Source of the DNA: Candidatus Moraniibacteriota bacterium
GTDB taxonomy: Bacteria > Patescibacteriota > Minisyncoccia > Moranbacterales > UBA2206
NCBI GenBank assembly: GCA_003534085.1
Contig: DQBY01000116.1
Location: 795-6,454, forward strand
Length of the DNA: 5,660 bases
Reading direction: 5' to 3'
In this document: positions 1-5,286 of the stretch, one piece after another
Layout: the number at the start of each line of letters is the position of its first letter
Position numbering within the stretch: position 1 is the stretch's first letter
Made by a program: the position numbers and the translations under genes
The notes under the pieces: model-generated
What the model saw: only the letters and a program-made list of their open reading frames with translations
Database searches by the model: none
Told to the model about the DNA's origin: nothing

Positions 1-1
1 A

Positions 2-472
2 ATTGGGCTCTTAGAGCCTAAGTTCGAGCAGGAGCTGGTTGAAATTATTTGCTACTGCCTGAATCCCAATCATTACCACTTTATTTTGAAACAAAAAGGG
101 GAACGAGGAGTCGAAAAGTTCATGCACAAAGTGAGCATGGGTTATACAAATTATTTTAACAAAAAATATAAGCGTTCCGGTTCTCTGTTTCAAGGTCCGT
201 TTAAATCCATCCACATCGATTCCAATGAATATTTATTGTACCTTTCGGCCTATGTGAATAAAAATAATTTTATTCACGGTTATAATCCAGATGATAATTG
301 GTTGTATTCGAGCTTGCCGGATTATTTCGGGAAGCGGAATGGCAAATTAGTGAGCAAGGAAATTATTTTTGGGCAATTTAAAAATGCGGATGAATACGCG
401 GAATTTATAAACAAAAATGCGTTGTATATGTGCGAAAAGAAAGAGCTGGAGAAGTATTTAATAGAAGAGTGA
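2..472 (+). CDS. RAYT / Y1_Tnp (IS200-like) HUH transposase, 5' end outside window
   Basis: This is the C-terminal 156 codons of a Y1-family single-stranded-DNA transposase of the REP-associated (RAYT) type. The frame is open from base 2, so the start lies upstream; the TTG at 86 falls after the catalytic histidines and is not the start. Visible landmarks are the HUH motif in LNPNHYHF (His codons 71-73 and 77-79, separated by Tyr), then YTNYFNKKYKRSGSLFQG, which holds the candidate catalytic tyrosine (codon 143-145 or 152-154), then the helix NEYLLYLSAYVN. Known family members nick and rejoin single-stranded DNA at hairpins through a 5'-phosphotyrosine link. The missing part would be the N-terminal ~50-80 residues. 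The gene ends in TGA. A palindrome copy (6-18) sits in frame in the linker before the HUH motif, and three more lie downstream, as expected for a RAYT and its substrates. That pairing is inferred. Family assignment is confident; activity cannot be judged. Confidence 0.93.
   Translation: MGLLEPKFEQELVEIICYCLNPNHYHFILKQKGERGVEKFMHKVSMGYTNYFNKKYKRSGSLFQGPFKSIHIDSNEYLLYLSAYVNKNNFIHGYNPDDNWLYSSLPDYFGKRNGKLVSKEIIFGQFKNADEYAEFINKNALYMCEKKELEKYLIEE
6..18. repeat. 13-bp palindrome GGCTCTTAGAGCC, copy 1, inside the RAYT frame
   Basis: Two 6-bp arms (GGCTCT / AGAGCC) flank a central T. The copy continues into TAAG on the right, as copy 4 does. It is read in frame as part of Gly-Leu-Leu-Glu-Pro-Lys, in the linker upstream of the HUH motif. 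Confidence 0.9.
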
Positions 473-491
473 TTATCTTTCCATCTCCAAA

Positions 492-525
492 AGGCTCTAA
501 GAGCCCAAGAGGGCTCTTAGAGCCT
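492..525. repeat. Inverted pair of the 13-bp palindrome (copies 2 and 3) forming a 15-bp hairpin
   Basis: Copy 2 (493-505) is in the opposite orientation to copy 3 (512-524). Together with flanking bases they give a perfect 15-bp stem, 492-506 against 511-525, with the 4-nt loop AAGA. Each half is itself a near-perfect palindrome, so alternative foldings are possible (one long hairpin or two short ones). The arrangement resembles a BIME, a pair of inverted REPs, 19 bp after the RAYT stop codon. No canonical GTAG head is visible beside the stem, so the similarity to enterobacterial REPs is structural only. Confidence 0.9.
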
Positions 526-533
526 GCACCGAC

Positions 534-564
534 ACTTAGGCTCTTAGAGCCTAAGTCTTTTTTG
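534..564 (+). terminator. Palindrome copy 4 extended to 11-bp arms, with T-tract; probable intrinsic terminator
   Basis: The 13-bp core at 539-551 is extended by ACTTA/TAAGT-type flanks to a perfect palindrome, 534-544 against 546-556, around a central T. As RNA it can form a 10-bp stem (534-543/547-556) with a TTA loop. It is followed by C and six T (558-563), the layout of a Rho-independent terminator. It lies between the RAYT gene and the next promoter, so it probably ends the RAYT transcript. The same sequence is a member of the repeat family, which suggests a mobile palindrome serving as a terminator; that is inference. Confidence 0.65.
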
Positions 565-574
565 TTTAGTAAAA

Positions 575-587
575 TTTGTGCTAGAAT
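575..587 (+). promoter_or_regulatory. Extended -10 promoter giving an apparently leaderless mRNA
   Basis: The sequence TTTGTGCTAGAAT contains an extended -10 (TGnTAGAAT, hexamer 582-587) six bases before the ATG at 594. Transcription would start at or next to the A of the ATG, so the message would have almost no leader; no Shine-Dalgarno sequence is present. No good -35 is seen 17 bp upstream, which is T-rich. A nearly identical box precedes the gene at 3904 (12 of 13 bases match). Confidence 0.6.
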
Positions 588-593
588 ATATTT

Positions 594-1415
594 ATGACTA
601 GAAAATCAAAACGAATCTCCATAATATCCATCTATCTCCTCATCCTTATTAGTCTTATCGGGATAATTTTTTATTGGAACTGGCCTGAGCCGTCTTGTTT
701 TGACGGAAAGTTGAATCAAAATGAACAAGGCATAGATTGCGGCGGAATTTGCGCCGAGAGATGCGAAATCGCGGCCAAGGAAGATTTGGCAGTTTTGCAG
801 ACGGGATTTGTAAGTAGCGGAAGCGCTGATAATTTTGATATCTATGCCCTAATAAATAATCCCAATCAGGTCTTGGCAAGCAGCGGGTTCGGTTACAAAT
901 TCATCATAAAAGATTTTTCTGATGAGGTCATAGGGGATTACAGCGGAACGAGCTTCATACTTCCCGGTGAAAAAAAATACCTACTGGCAAATAACATGTC
1001 GTTCAGCGGAAGTCCCGCCAAGGTTGAGCTGTCGATCATAAACCCGGAATGGGTCGAGGTCAACGAGCTTTATGAAAAACCTCAATTGAAAGTCGTAAAC
1101 AGAAATTACCGAGAGATCACAAGCGGAGCCGGATTTAGCGAGGCATCAGGACTTGTAAAAAATGAAAGTTCGCTGGCCTTTGCAAAAATCGGGATAGTGA
1201 TAATCATCAAAGATGAATACGACAAAGAGGTCGGTTTCAATTCTACGGAAATGAGGACTGTGCAAGCGGGTGAAAATCGGGCATTTAGCGTCCAATGGCC
1301 GAACAGATTTCCCGGAAATGTTTCGAACATGGAGATCCAACCGGAAGTTAATGTTTTCAGCTCCGAAGCTTTTGTTAAAAAATATTTCAAGACCGGAAAA
1401 TTTCAACAGTACTAG
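594..1415 (+). CDS. Membrane-anchored exported protein with CFDG/DCGG cysteine cluster, function unknown
   Basis: I do not recognise a named function. The 273-residue protein has a basic start (RKSKR) and one hydrophobic helix at about residues 8-28, so it should be anchored in the membrane with the rest outside. Directly after the helix is a cluster with Cys35, Cys49, Cys53 and Cys57 in the pattern C-F-D-G ... D-C-G-G-x-C-xxx-C. Similar Cys/Asp/Asn motifs occur in many exported proteins and probably form a small disulfide- or calcium-stabilised knot. No other cysteine is present. The rest shows two similar beta-rich units, about 80-150 and 180-260, with IIKD at 104-107 and again at 204-207, each followed by a Gly-Glu turn (125-126, 226-227); this points to tandem FxLYD/Ig-like domains. 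The ATG at 594 is set by the promoter just before it. The gap to rodA is 58 bp with no terminator, so the two are probably co-transcribed and this protein may assist RodA or wall assembly (inference). Confidence 0.85.
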   Translation: MTRKSKRISIISIYLLILISLIGIIFYWNWPEPSCFDGKLNQNEQGIDCGGICAERCEIAAKEDLAVLQTGFVSSGSADNFDIYALINNPNQVLASSGFGYKFIIKDFSDEVIGDYSGTSFILPGEKKYLLANNMSFSGSPAKVELSIINPEWVEVNELYEKPQLKVVNRNYREITSGAGFSEASGLVKNESSLAFAKIGIVIIIKDEYDKEVGFNSTEMRTVQAGENRAFSVQWPNRFPGNVSNMEIQPEVNVFSSEAFVKKYFKTGKFQQY

Positions 1416-1473
1416 ATCCTTTATTGATAATTTTTATTCCGAAGATTTGTATTTGATTTTCGATTTGTAGGGC

Positions 1474-2562
1474 ATGAAGAATATTTTTAAGATAGATTGG
1501 CTGAGTTTCGCCTCAGTGATGCTGCTTGCGGGCCTTGGACTTACCGCTATTTGCAGCGTTTCAATCGTCAATGACGCTTTAGATCTGAGAGATTTTACCA
1601 AGCAGATGACGGCTCTCGGCATAGGTTTATGTCTAGCGGCCTTTTTTTCTCTTTTGGATTACCGCGTTTTGAATACTTTCAGTACGCGTTTTTATTTCGG
1701 AGGAATTTTTATTTTGGCTGCCGTTTTGATTTTCGGCACCACTATGCGCGGAGCCACTGCCTGGATAAAATTCGGATCTTTCCATTTCGAGCCGGTCGAA
1801 ATGGTCAAAGTGGTAATGATCATATTCTTAGCTAGTTTTTTATCCAAAAAAAAGGCAGAACTGAGCATGTTGCTGAGAATAGTCGCCTCAATAGTCCTGG
1901 TTTTTATTCCCGTATTGCTGATTATGAAGCAGCCCGACTTCGGATCGGCCTCTATTATCGTAGGAATATGGGGGGGGATGCTCATCGCTTCAGGAATAAG
2001 CAAAAAAGGAATATTCAGCTTGCTTTTGATCGGAATAGTATCAGCCGGATCAGGATGGTTTTTTTTGAAGGATTATCAAAAAGACAGGATTGTTAATTTT
2101 GTAAATCCGGAAAATGATCCTTTGGGGAGCGGATACAATGTGATCCAGTCTACGATAGCTGTCGGCTCCGGAGGGATATTTGGGAAAGGCTTGGGACACG
2201 GATCCCAGTCTCAGTTGAATTTTATTCCTGAAAAACATACAGATTTTATTTTTGCGGTGATTGCCGAAGAATTGGGCTTGCTCGGAGCGGCGATAGTCCT
2301 CGGGCTATATGGAATAATTTTTTACAGGATGAGAGAGACTGCCCGCTTGGCCCGAGATAACTTCGGATATCTTTTGTCGATCGGCATAATGTCGATGATT
2401 TTTATTCAAATCTTTGTAAATATCGGGATGAATATCGGCATGGTTCCCGTGACCGGAGTCCCGCTCCCATTTTTAAGTTATGGCGGCAGCTCTCTGGTCT
2501 CAATGCTGGCCGCCATCGGGATACTTCAAAGCGTTTTTATCAGAAGGATAAAAGCAGCTTGA
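1474..2562 (+). CDS. rodA: RodA, SEDS-family peptidoglycan glycosyltransferase
   Basis: RodA polymerises lipid II into glycan strands in the cytoplasmic membrane, working with a class B PBP in the elongation complex. The 362-residue length and the roughly ten hydrophobic segments fit the family. Diagnostic stretches are RGATAWIKFG (92-101), QPDFGSAS (153-160), GSGGIFGKGLGHGSQSQLNF (231-250), PEKHTDFIFAVIAEELG (252-268) and NIGMNIGMVPVTGVPLPF (316-333) followed by LSYGG. Asp257 in KHTD matches the essential aspartate of RodA/FtsW enzymes. The NIGMNIGMVPVTG and SQSQLNF signatures favour RodA over FtsW. The start is fixed at ATG 1474 because an in-frame TAG lies two codons upstream; there is no proper Shine-Dalgarno, only AGGG almost touching the start. 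It ends in TGA. No partner PBP2 or MreBCD gene is in the window. A weak TTGATA at 1424-1429 has no convincing -10, so expression with the upstream gene is the simplest reading. Confidence 0.97.
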   Translation: MKNIFKIDWLSFASVMLLAGLGLTAICSVSIVNDALDLRDFTKQMTALGIGLCLAAFFSLLDYRVLNTFSTRFYFGGIFILAAVLIFGTTMRGATAWIKFGSFHFEPVEMVKVVMIIFLASFLSKKKAELSMLLRIVASIVLVFIPVLLIMKQPDFGSASIIVGIWGGMLIASGISKKGIFSLLLIGIVSAGSGWFFLKDYQKDRIVNFVNPENDPLGSGYNVIQSTIAVGSGGIFGKGLGHGSQSQLNFIPEKHTDFIFAVIAEELGLLGAAIVLGLYGIIFYRMRETARLARDNFGYLLSIGIMSMIFIQIFVNIGMNIGMVPVTGVPLPFLSYGGSSLVSMLAAIGILQSVFIRRIKAA

Positions 2563-2708
2563 TCAGATTTTTAACGTTCAGAGTCCCTCAATCCAATTAG
2601 TTATGCGCCATCTGTTTGCTTATTTGGCATTCCGGCAAAATCATATTATTATGATCTCAGACCCTTTTTGGCGCAGCGCCTCGGTCTAGTTTAAAGTTAG
2701 GGCGGCGC
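2563..2708. other. Intergenic stretch with small GC palindromes; no gene seen
   Basis: No coding signature was found here on either strand. The strongest structure is AGACC (2659-2663) pairing with GGTCT (2683-2687) around GGCGC-A-GCGCC (2670-2680). The same GGCGC/GCGCC unit also occurs at 2605-2609 and 2704-2708, so alternative pairings are possible. A weak AT hairpin is at 2640-2645/2650-2655. No stem followed by a T-tract was seen, so how the rodA transcript ends is not clear. It could be an untranslated 3' end, a decayed palindromic element or a small structured RNA; I cannot tell which. Confidence 0.35.
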
Positions 2709-2737
2709 TTGACTAAGTCTTTAATCACTGGTAAACT
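2709..2737 (+). promoter_or_regulatory. Sigma70-type promoter for the zinc-ribbon gene (and probably rplY)
   Basis: TTGACT (2709-2714) is a 5/6 match to the -35 consensus. It is followed after exactly 17 bp by TAAACT (2732-2737), which has an extended-10 TG at 2729-2730. Transcription should start near 2744, giving a leader of about 8 nt before the ATG at 2752. That leaves no room for a Shine-Dalgarno sequence. Confidence 0.6.
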
Positions 2738-2751
2738 ATTTTAGTAAGAAT

Positions 2752-3072
2752 ATGGCAAAAAATAAAAAAGACAATTCGGATTTTATGTCAAAATGCTCAT
2801 TTTGCGGGGGTGAATTCGGCGCTCAGGAGATGACAGTTCTGGAAGAAAAAGAGCAAAAAACAACTCTTCATGCGACCTGCCGGGAATGCAAGACTTCAGC
2901 CTTATTTTTTATTTCAAACGGACAGGCAGGGCTTTTGAGCCTTGGAGTGGCAACCGATCTGGACAAGGAAGAAGTAAAAAACAAGTTCTCCAGATTTGCT
3001 GTCACCGCTGACGAGGTTATTGACGCGCACCAGCTAGTTTCGCAAGGAGACGTGGCAAAATTATTCCAGTAA
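2752..3072 (+). CDS. Small four-cysteine zinc-ribbon-like protein, function unknown
   Basis: This 106-residue protein has a lysine-rich start, then CSFC (Cys15, Cys18) and CREC (Cys43, Cys46) about 25 residues apart, a spacing typical of a treble-clef or zinc-ribbon fold binding one zinc ion. No signal peptide or membrane segment is seen, so it should be cytoplasmic. The segment between the two knuckles is polar, and the one after it (SALFFISNGQAGLLSLGVAT) is hydrophobic, perhaps a beta-sheet core. The end has a short acidic-helical motif (TADEVIDAHQLV) of a kind I associate with conserved hypotheticals of Patescibacteria; that is recollection, not a search. ATG 2752 is preferred because the promoter fits it; ATG 2785 (Met12) would keep all four cysteines and is possible. 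It sits 78 bp before rplY with no clear terminator between, suggesting a shared transcript and perhaps a role near translation or nucleic acids (inference). Confidence 0.85.
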   Translation: MAKNKKDNSDFMSKCSFCGGEFGAQEMTVLEEKEQKTTLHATCRECKTSALFFISNGQAGLLSLGVATDLDKEEVKNKFSRFAVTADEVIDAHQLVSQGDVAKLFQ

Positions 3073-3095
3073 TTAATATTTTAAAAACTCGAGAG

Positions 3096-3133
3096 GTCCC
3101 GAGCACCCTGCCTGCCGGCAGGCGGGCCGGGAC
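3096..3133. repeat. GC-rich palindromic element in the rplY leader
   Basis: An inner palindrome CCTGCCTGCC (3107-3116) pairs with GGCAGGCGGG (3117-3126), with one G-T mismatch. It is enclosed by GTCCCG (3096-3101) pairing with CGGGAC (3128-3133). The element is far more GC-rich than its surroundings and ends 17 bp before the rplY ATG. CCTGCC/GGCAGG palindromes of this type are, as I recall, frequent dispersed intergenic repeats in Parcubacteria genomes. It could be an inserted repeat, an RNA hairpin that limits rplY translation, or a transcript-processing site. There is no T-tract, so it is not a normal terminator. Confidence 0.7.
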
Positions 3134-3150
3134 AGGTAGAGTTGAAAAAA

Positions 3151-3825
3151 ATGGAAAAAATAACATTAGAGTCCAAGCCCAGAGAAGAAAGAGGGCGCAA
3201 GACTAACAAAGGAAGAAGGGAAGGACTTGTTCCGGCTGTGATTTATGGCCAAGGAATGGAACCGGAAAGCCTTTGGATTGACGCTTTGGCGTTGAAAAGA
3301 TTGTTGAAAAAATCCGGGGAAAGCGTAATTATCAATTTGGTAACGGACGGGGGAAAAGGGCGAAATGTTATCATTCATGAGATGCAAAAGAAAGCGGTGG
3401 ATGAAAAATTCTTGCATGTTGATTTCTATCAGGTAAATATGTCAGAGAAGATCGATTCTGAAATAAAACTCGAATTTATCGGAGAATCAGAAGCTGTCAA
3501 AGCTTTTGGAGGAATTCTGGTAAAAAGTCTGGATAAAGTCGAAGTGACTTGTTTGCCTGCCGATCTCCCATCTCGCATCGATGTGGATATCTCTGCCATC
3601 AAGACATTCGATGATCATATCCTCGTCAAAGATTTGAAAGTTAGCGGCAAGGTTGAAATCAAGGATGATCCTGAAACTGTTGTCGCCTTGGTAACTCCGC
3701 CGAGATCGGAAGAAGAGCTTGAACAGCTTTCCGAAAAGGTTGAGGAGGATGTTACAAAAGTCGAAGGCGTGGTCAAGCCTGCCCGGGCGGGGGAAGTTCC
3801 GGCAGAAGAAGAACCGAAAAAGTAG
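3151..3825 (+). CDS. rplY: 50S ribosomal protein L25 / general stress protein CTC
   Basis: L25 of the long CTC/TL5 type binds 5S rRNA in the large ribosomal subunit. From ATG 3151 the protein has 224 residues. An N-terminal L25 domain (about 1-92) has the typical REERGRKTNKGRREGLVPAV start and the HVDFYQV end. A C-terminal CTC beta domain (about 98-182) has GGILVKSLDKVEV and LPADLPSRIDVDIS. A charged tail (about 186-224) is rich in Glu, Lys and Pro. Length and domain order match bacterial TL5/CTC proteins. A TTG at 3142 would add Met-Lys-Lys, but ATG 3151 matches the usual family start (MEKITL) and follows a weak AGGTAGAG (3134-3141). It is probably transcribed with the gene at 2752, through the GC-rich hairpin in its leader. 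The stop codon TAG (3823-3825) lies in the stem of the terminator. As usual for this family, the tail is low-complexity and probably disordered. Confidence 0.97.
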   Translation: MEKITLESKPREERGRKTNKGRREGLVPAVIYGQGMEPESLWIDALALKRLLKKSGESVIINLVTDGGKGRNVIIHEMQKKAVDEKFLHVDFYQVNMSEKIDSEIKLEFIGESEAVKAFGGILVKSLDKVEVTCLPADLPSRIDVDISAIKTFDDHILVKDLKVSGKVEIKDDPETVVALVTPPRSEEELEQLSEKVEEDVTKVEGVVKPARAGEVPAEEEPKK

Positions 3826-3861
3826 CACAAAAAATCCGCCTCAGGCGGATTTTTTGTGCTA
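3823..3861 (+). terminator. 18-bp perfect terminator hairpin after rplY
   Basis: Arms 3823-3840 and 3844-3861 are perfectly complementary around the loop TCA. The core is ATCCGCC/GGCGGAT, flanked by A6 on the left and T6 (3850-3855) on the right, so it reads as an intrinsic terminator in both directions. The left arm begins with the rplY stop codon TAG, and the right arm runs into the -10 box of the next promoter. Confidence 0.92.
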
Positions 3862-3865
3862 TAAT
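3857..3865 (+). promoter_or_regulatory. Extended -10 promoter overlapping the terminator
   Basis: TGCTATAAT is a perfect extended -10 (TG at 3857-3858, TATAAT at 3860-3865). Its first bases are the end of the terminator stem. No -35 match lies 17 bp upstream, where the hairpin core sits, so the promoter would rely on the TG extension. Transcription would start near 3872, giving a leader of about 32 nt. Confidence 0.7.
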
Positions 3866-3903
3866 AGAATCAGGAGTCGAGTATCAAATAAATTTCACCT
3901 GCG

Positions 3904-5223
3904 ATGGGAAAAAGCAAAAAAATACCGGTTGTTTTCATAATCCTTTTTTTTGCGGTGAATTTTGCGTCCGGAAATTATTTTGCCGCGGCGGAAGATGATA
4001 TTTCCGATATTAAGGATGAGATGAAAGAGGTGCAAAAGAAAGTCCAAAAAACTCAGGAAGAATTGAACAGGGCGCAGATACTCTTGAATCAAAATAAAGT
4101 TCAATTGACCGTGACACAGACATTGATAATCAAAACTGAAAATGAAATCGTGAAAAAAGAGGATGAATTGAAAAACCTTAACAGCAGGATAGAATTGAGC
4201 AAAAAACTTCTTTCCGAATATATAAAAGAAATGTATCTGGAAAGTCAGGAAGATCCGCTTATCAGATTGGCAATGAATAATGGCGCAAAAAGCATGACTG
4301 CTAATGCCGATCATATTTTAGGCATAAAGGAAAAGATCCTATCCGTACTGGAAGATATAAATTTTGCTAAAAAGGAAATCACCGAGGCCAAGGAATCTTT
4401 GGCGGAAAAAAAGGATAATCATTCGAAATTGATGAATATCAAGCTGATGGAGCAGCGGGAAATTAAAGAGGATATCCAAGACGCTCAGACCACGCTCAAT
4501 CAGCTCAATGACAAGCTTAACCAGTTGCGGAGCGAATATTCGCGGATTTTAGGAAAAAGCGTCAGTACGAAAGATATTTTAAAAGCGGCTGATTTTGCGG
4601 CCAAGGCCACCGGGATGAGCAAGTCATTCCTGCTCGGCGTTCTTATCCAGGAATCAAACAAGGGCCAGAATGTCGGCGGCTGCACTTATCCCGGAATTGA
4701 AAAAGACGGCTATGCCAGGGGACTTTTGAGCGACAGCAAAAGCGCTTCTTCCGCAGTAAAAACGAGAACGGCCACATTTAAAAAAAGAAAAGAGCTTTTT
4801 GAGGGAATAACGAAAAAATTAGGTTATGATTCCAAGAAGCAGCCTGTTTCCTGCAATCCGAAAAGTTATGCCGGCACTGGCGGCGCGATGGGAATTCCGC
4901 AATATATGTCGGATACATGGATCGGATATGAAAAGAGAATTGCGAGTCTGACCGGCAATAACCCGCCTGATCCGTGGAATTTGCTCGATGGTGTTTCAGC
5001 AATGGCTATCAAACTGGCCCAGGACGGAGCTTCTCAAAAAACTAGATTCGCGGAAGCAAAATCATATTGCGTCTATCTGGCCGGAGGCAATTGGGGCAGT
5101 TATTGCTTCGGAACCGACAAATACAAGAAAAGCTATCAAGATGTCAATTGCTGGGGAGCTTCCATCAAAAATTACGGAGAAAAAGTCTTGTGTCTCAAAG
5201 ACAATTACGAGAAATATTATTAA
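3904..5223 (+). CDS. Secreted coiled-coil protein with C-terminal lytic transglycosylase-like domain
   Basis: The 439-residue protein is exported and probably cuts peptidoglycan glycan strands. A signal peptide covers about 1-29 (KSKK, then IPVVFIILFFAVNF, cleavage probably near AAA-ED). Residues about 31-220 are Lys/Glu/Gln-rich coiled coil, interrupted around 115-140, like the regulatory N-domains of PcsB, CwlO or EnvC. Residues about 225-439 resemble a lytic transglycosylase of the SLT/MltB type: LLGVLIQES with Glu250 as the likely catalytic acid, GTGGAMGIPQYMSDTW (325-339), DPWNLLDGVSAMAIKLAQDG (356-375) and a YLAGGNWG motif (391-398). All six cysteines (260, 317, 389, 401, 416, 430) are in this domain, suggesting up to three disulfides outside the cell. 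The start is fixed because TAA lies in frame at 3889; AGGAG at 3872-3876 is 27 bases away and too far to act normally. In the known coiled-coil hydrolases FtsEX controls activity; that such control applies here is only inference. Its own promoter and terminator make it a single-gene unit. Confidence 0.88.
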   Translation: MGKSKKIPVVFIILFFAVNFASGNYFAAAEDDISDIKDEMKEVQKKVQKTQEELNRAQILLNQNKVQLTVTQTLIIKTENEIVKKEDELKNLNSRIELSKKLLSEYIKEMYLESQEDPLIRLAMNNGAKSMTANADHILGIKEKILSVLEDINFAKKEITEAKESLAEKKDNHSKLMNIKLMEQREIKEDIQDAQTTLNQLNDKLNQLRSEYSRILGKSVSTKDILKAADFAAKATGMSKSFLLGVLIQESNKGQNVGGCTYPGIEKDGYARGLLSDSKSASSAVKTRTATFKKRKELFEGITKKLGYDSKKQPVSCNPKSYAGTGGAMGIPQYMSDTWIGYEKRIASLTGNNPPDPWNLLDGVSAMAIKLAQDGASQKTRFAEAKSYCVYLAGGNWGSYCFGTDKYKKSYQDVNCWGASIKNYGEKVLCLKDNYEKYY

Positions 5224-5243
5224 TCTTATCGTAACTTTCATTG

Positions 5244-5271
5244 AAATAAAGCCCTTGCCAGGCTTTATTTT
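5244..5271 (+). terminator. Intrinsic terminator after the transglycosylase gene
   Basis: A 10-bp perfect stem, AAATAAAGCC (5244-5253) against GGCTTTATTT (5261-5270), with a 7-nt loop, ends in a T-run 20 bp after the stop codon. The GC core is only three pairs, so the strength may be moderate. Confidence 0.75.
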
Positions 5272-5286
5272 GCTTAAATCCTTCAC

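Noticed and set aside
86..88. TTG start for a 128-residue transposase-like ORF
   Set aside because: The frame is open to the window start and the conserved HUH motif lies upstream of this TTG, so it is an internal leucine codon.
1..556. CRISPR-like array from the repeated GGCTCTTAGAGCC units
   Set aside because: Copies are short palindromes in both orientations with irregular spacing (6-474 bp), without uniform spacers; a REP-like arrangement fits better.
1424..1457. Possible promoter ahead of rodA (TTGATA at 1424-1429)
   Set aside because: No convincing -10 hexamer occurs at 16-18 bp spacing; co-transcription with the preceding gene is simpler.
655..1622. Several minus-strand and alternate-frame ORFs of 60-100 codons opposite the cysteine-cluster and rodA genes
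   Set aside because: They lie wholly or almost wholly inside well-supported plus-strand genes, have no recognisable domains, and read as low-quality shadow translations.
3142..3144. TTG start for L25 adding Met-Lys-Lys
   Set aside because: ATG 3151 gives the normal family start and a more usable distance from AGGTAGAG; the TTG would sit almost on that site.
3895..4314. 139-codon minus-strand ORF opposite the coiled-coil gene
   Set aside because: The Phe/His/Ile-rich translation is what the antisense of a Lys/Glu-rich coiled coil produces; it overlaps a strong gene.
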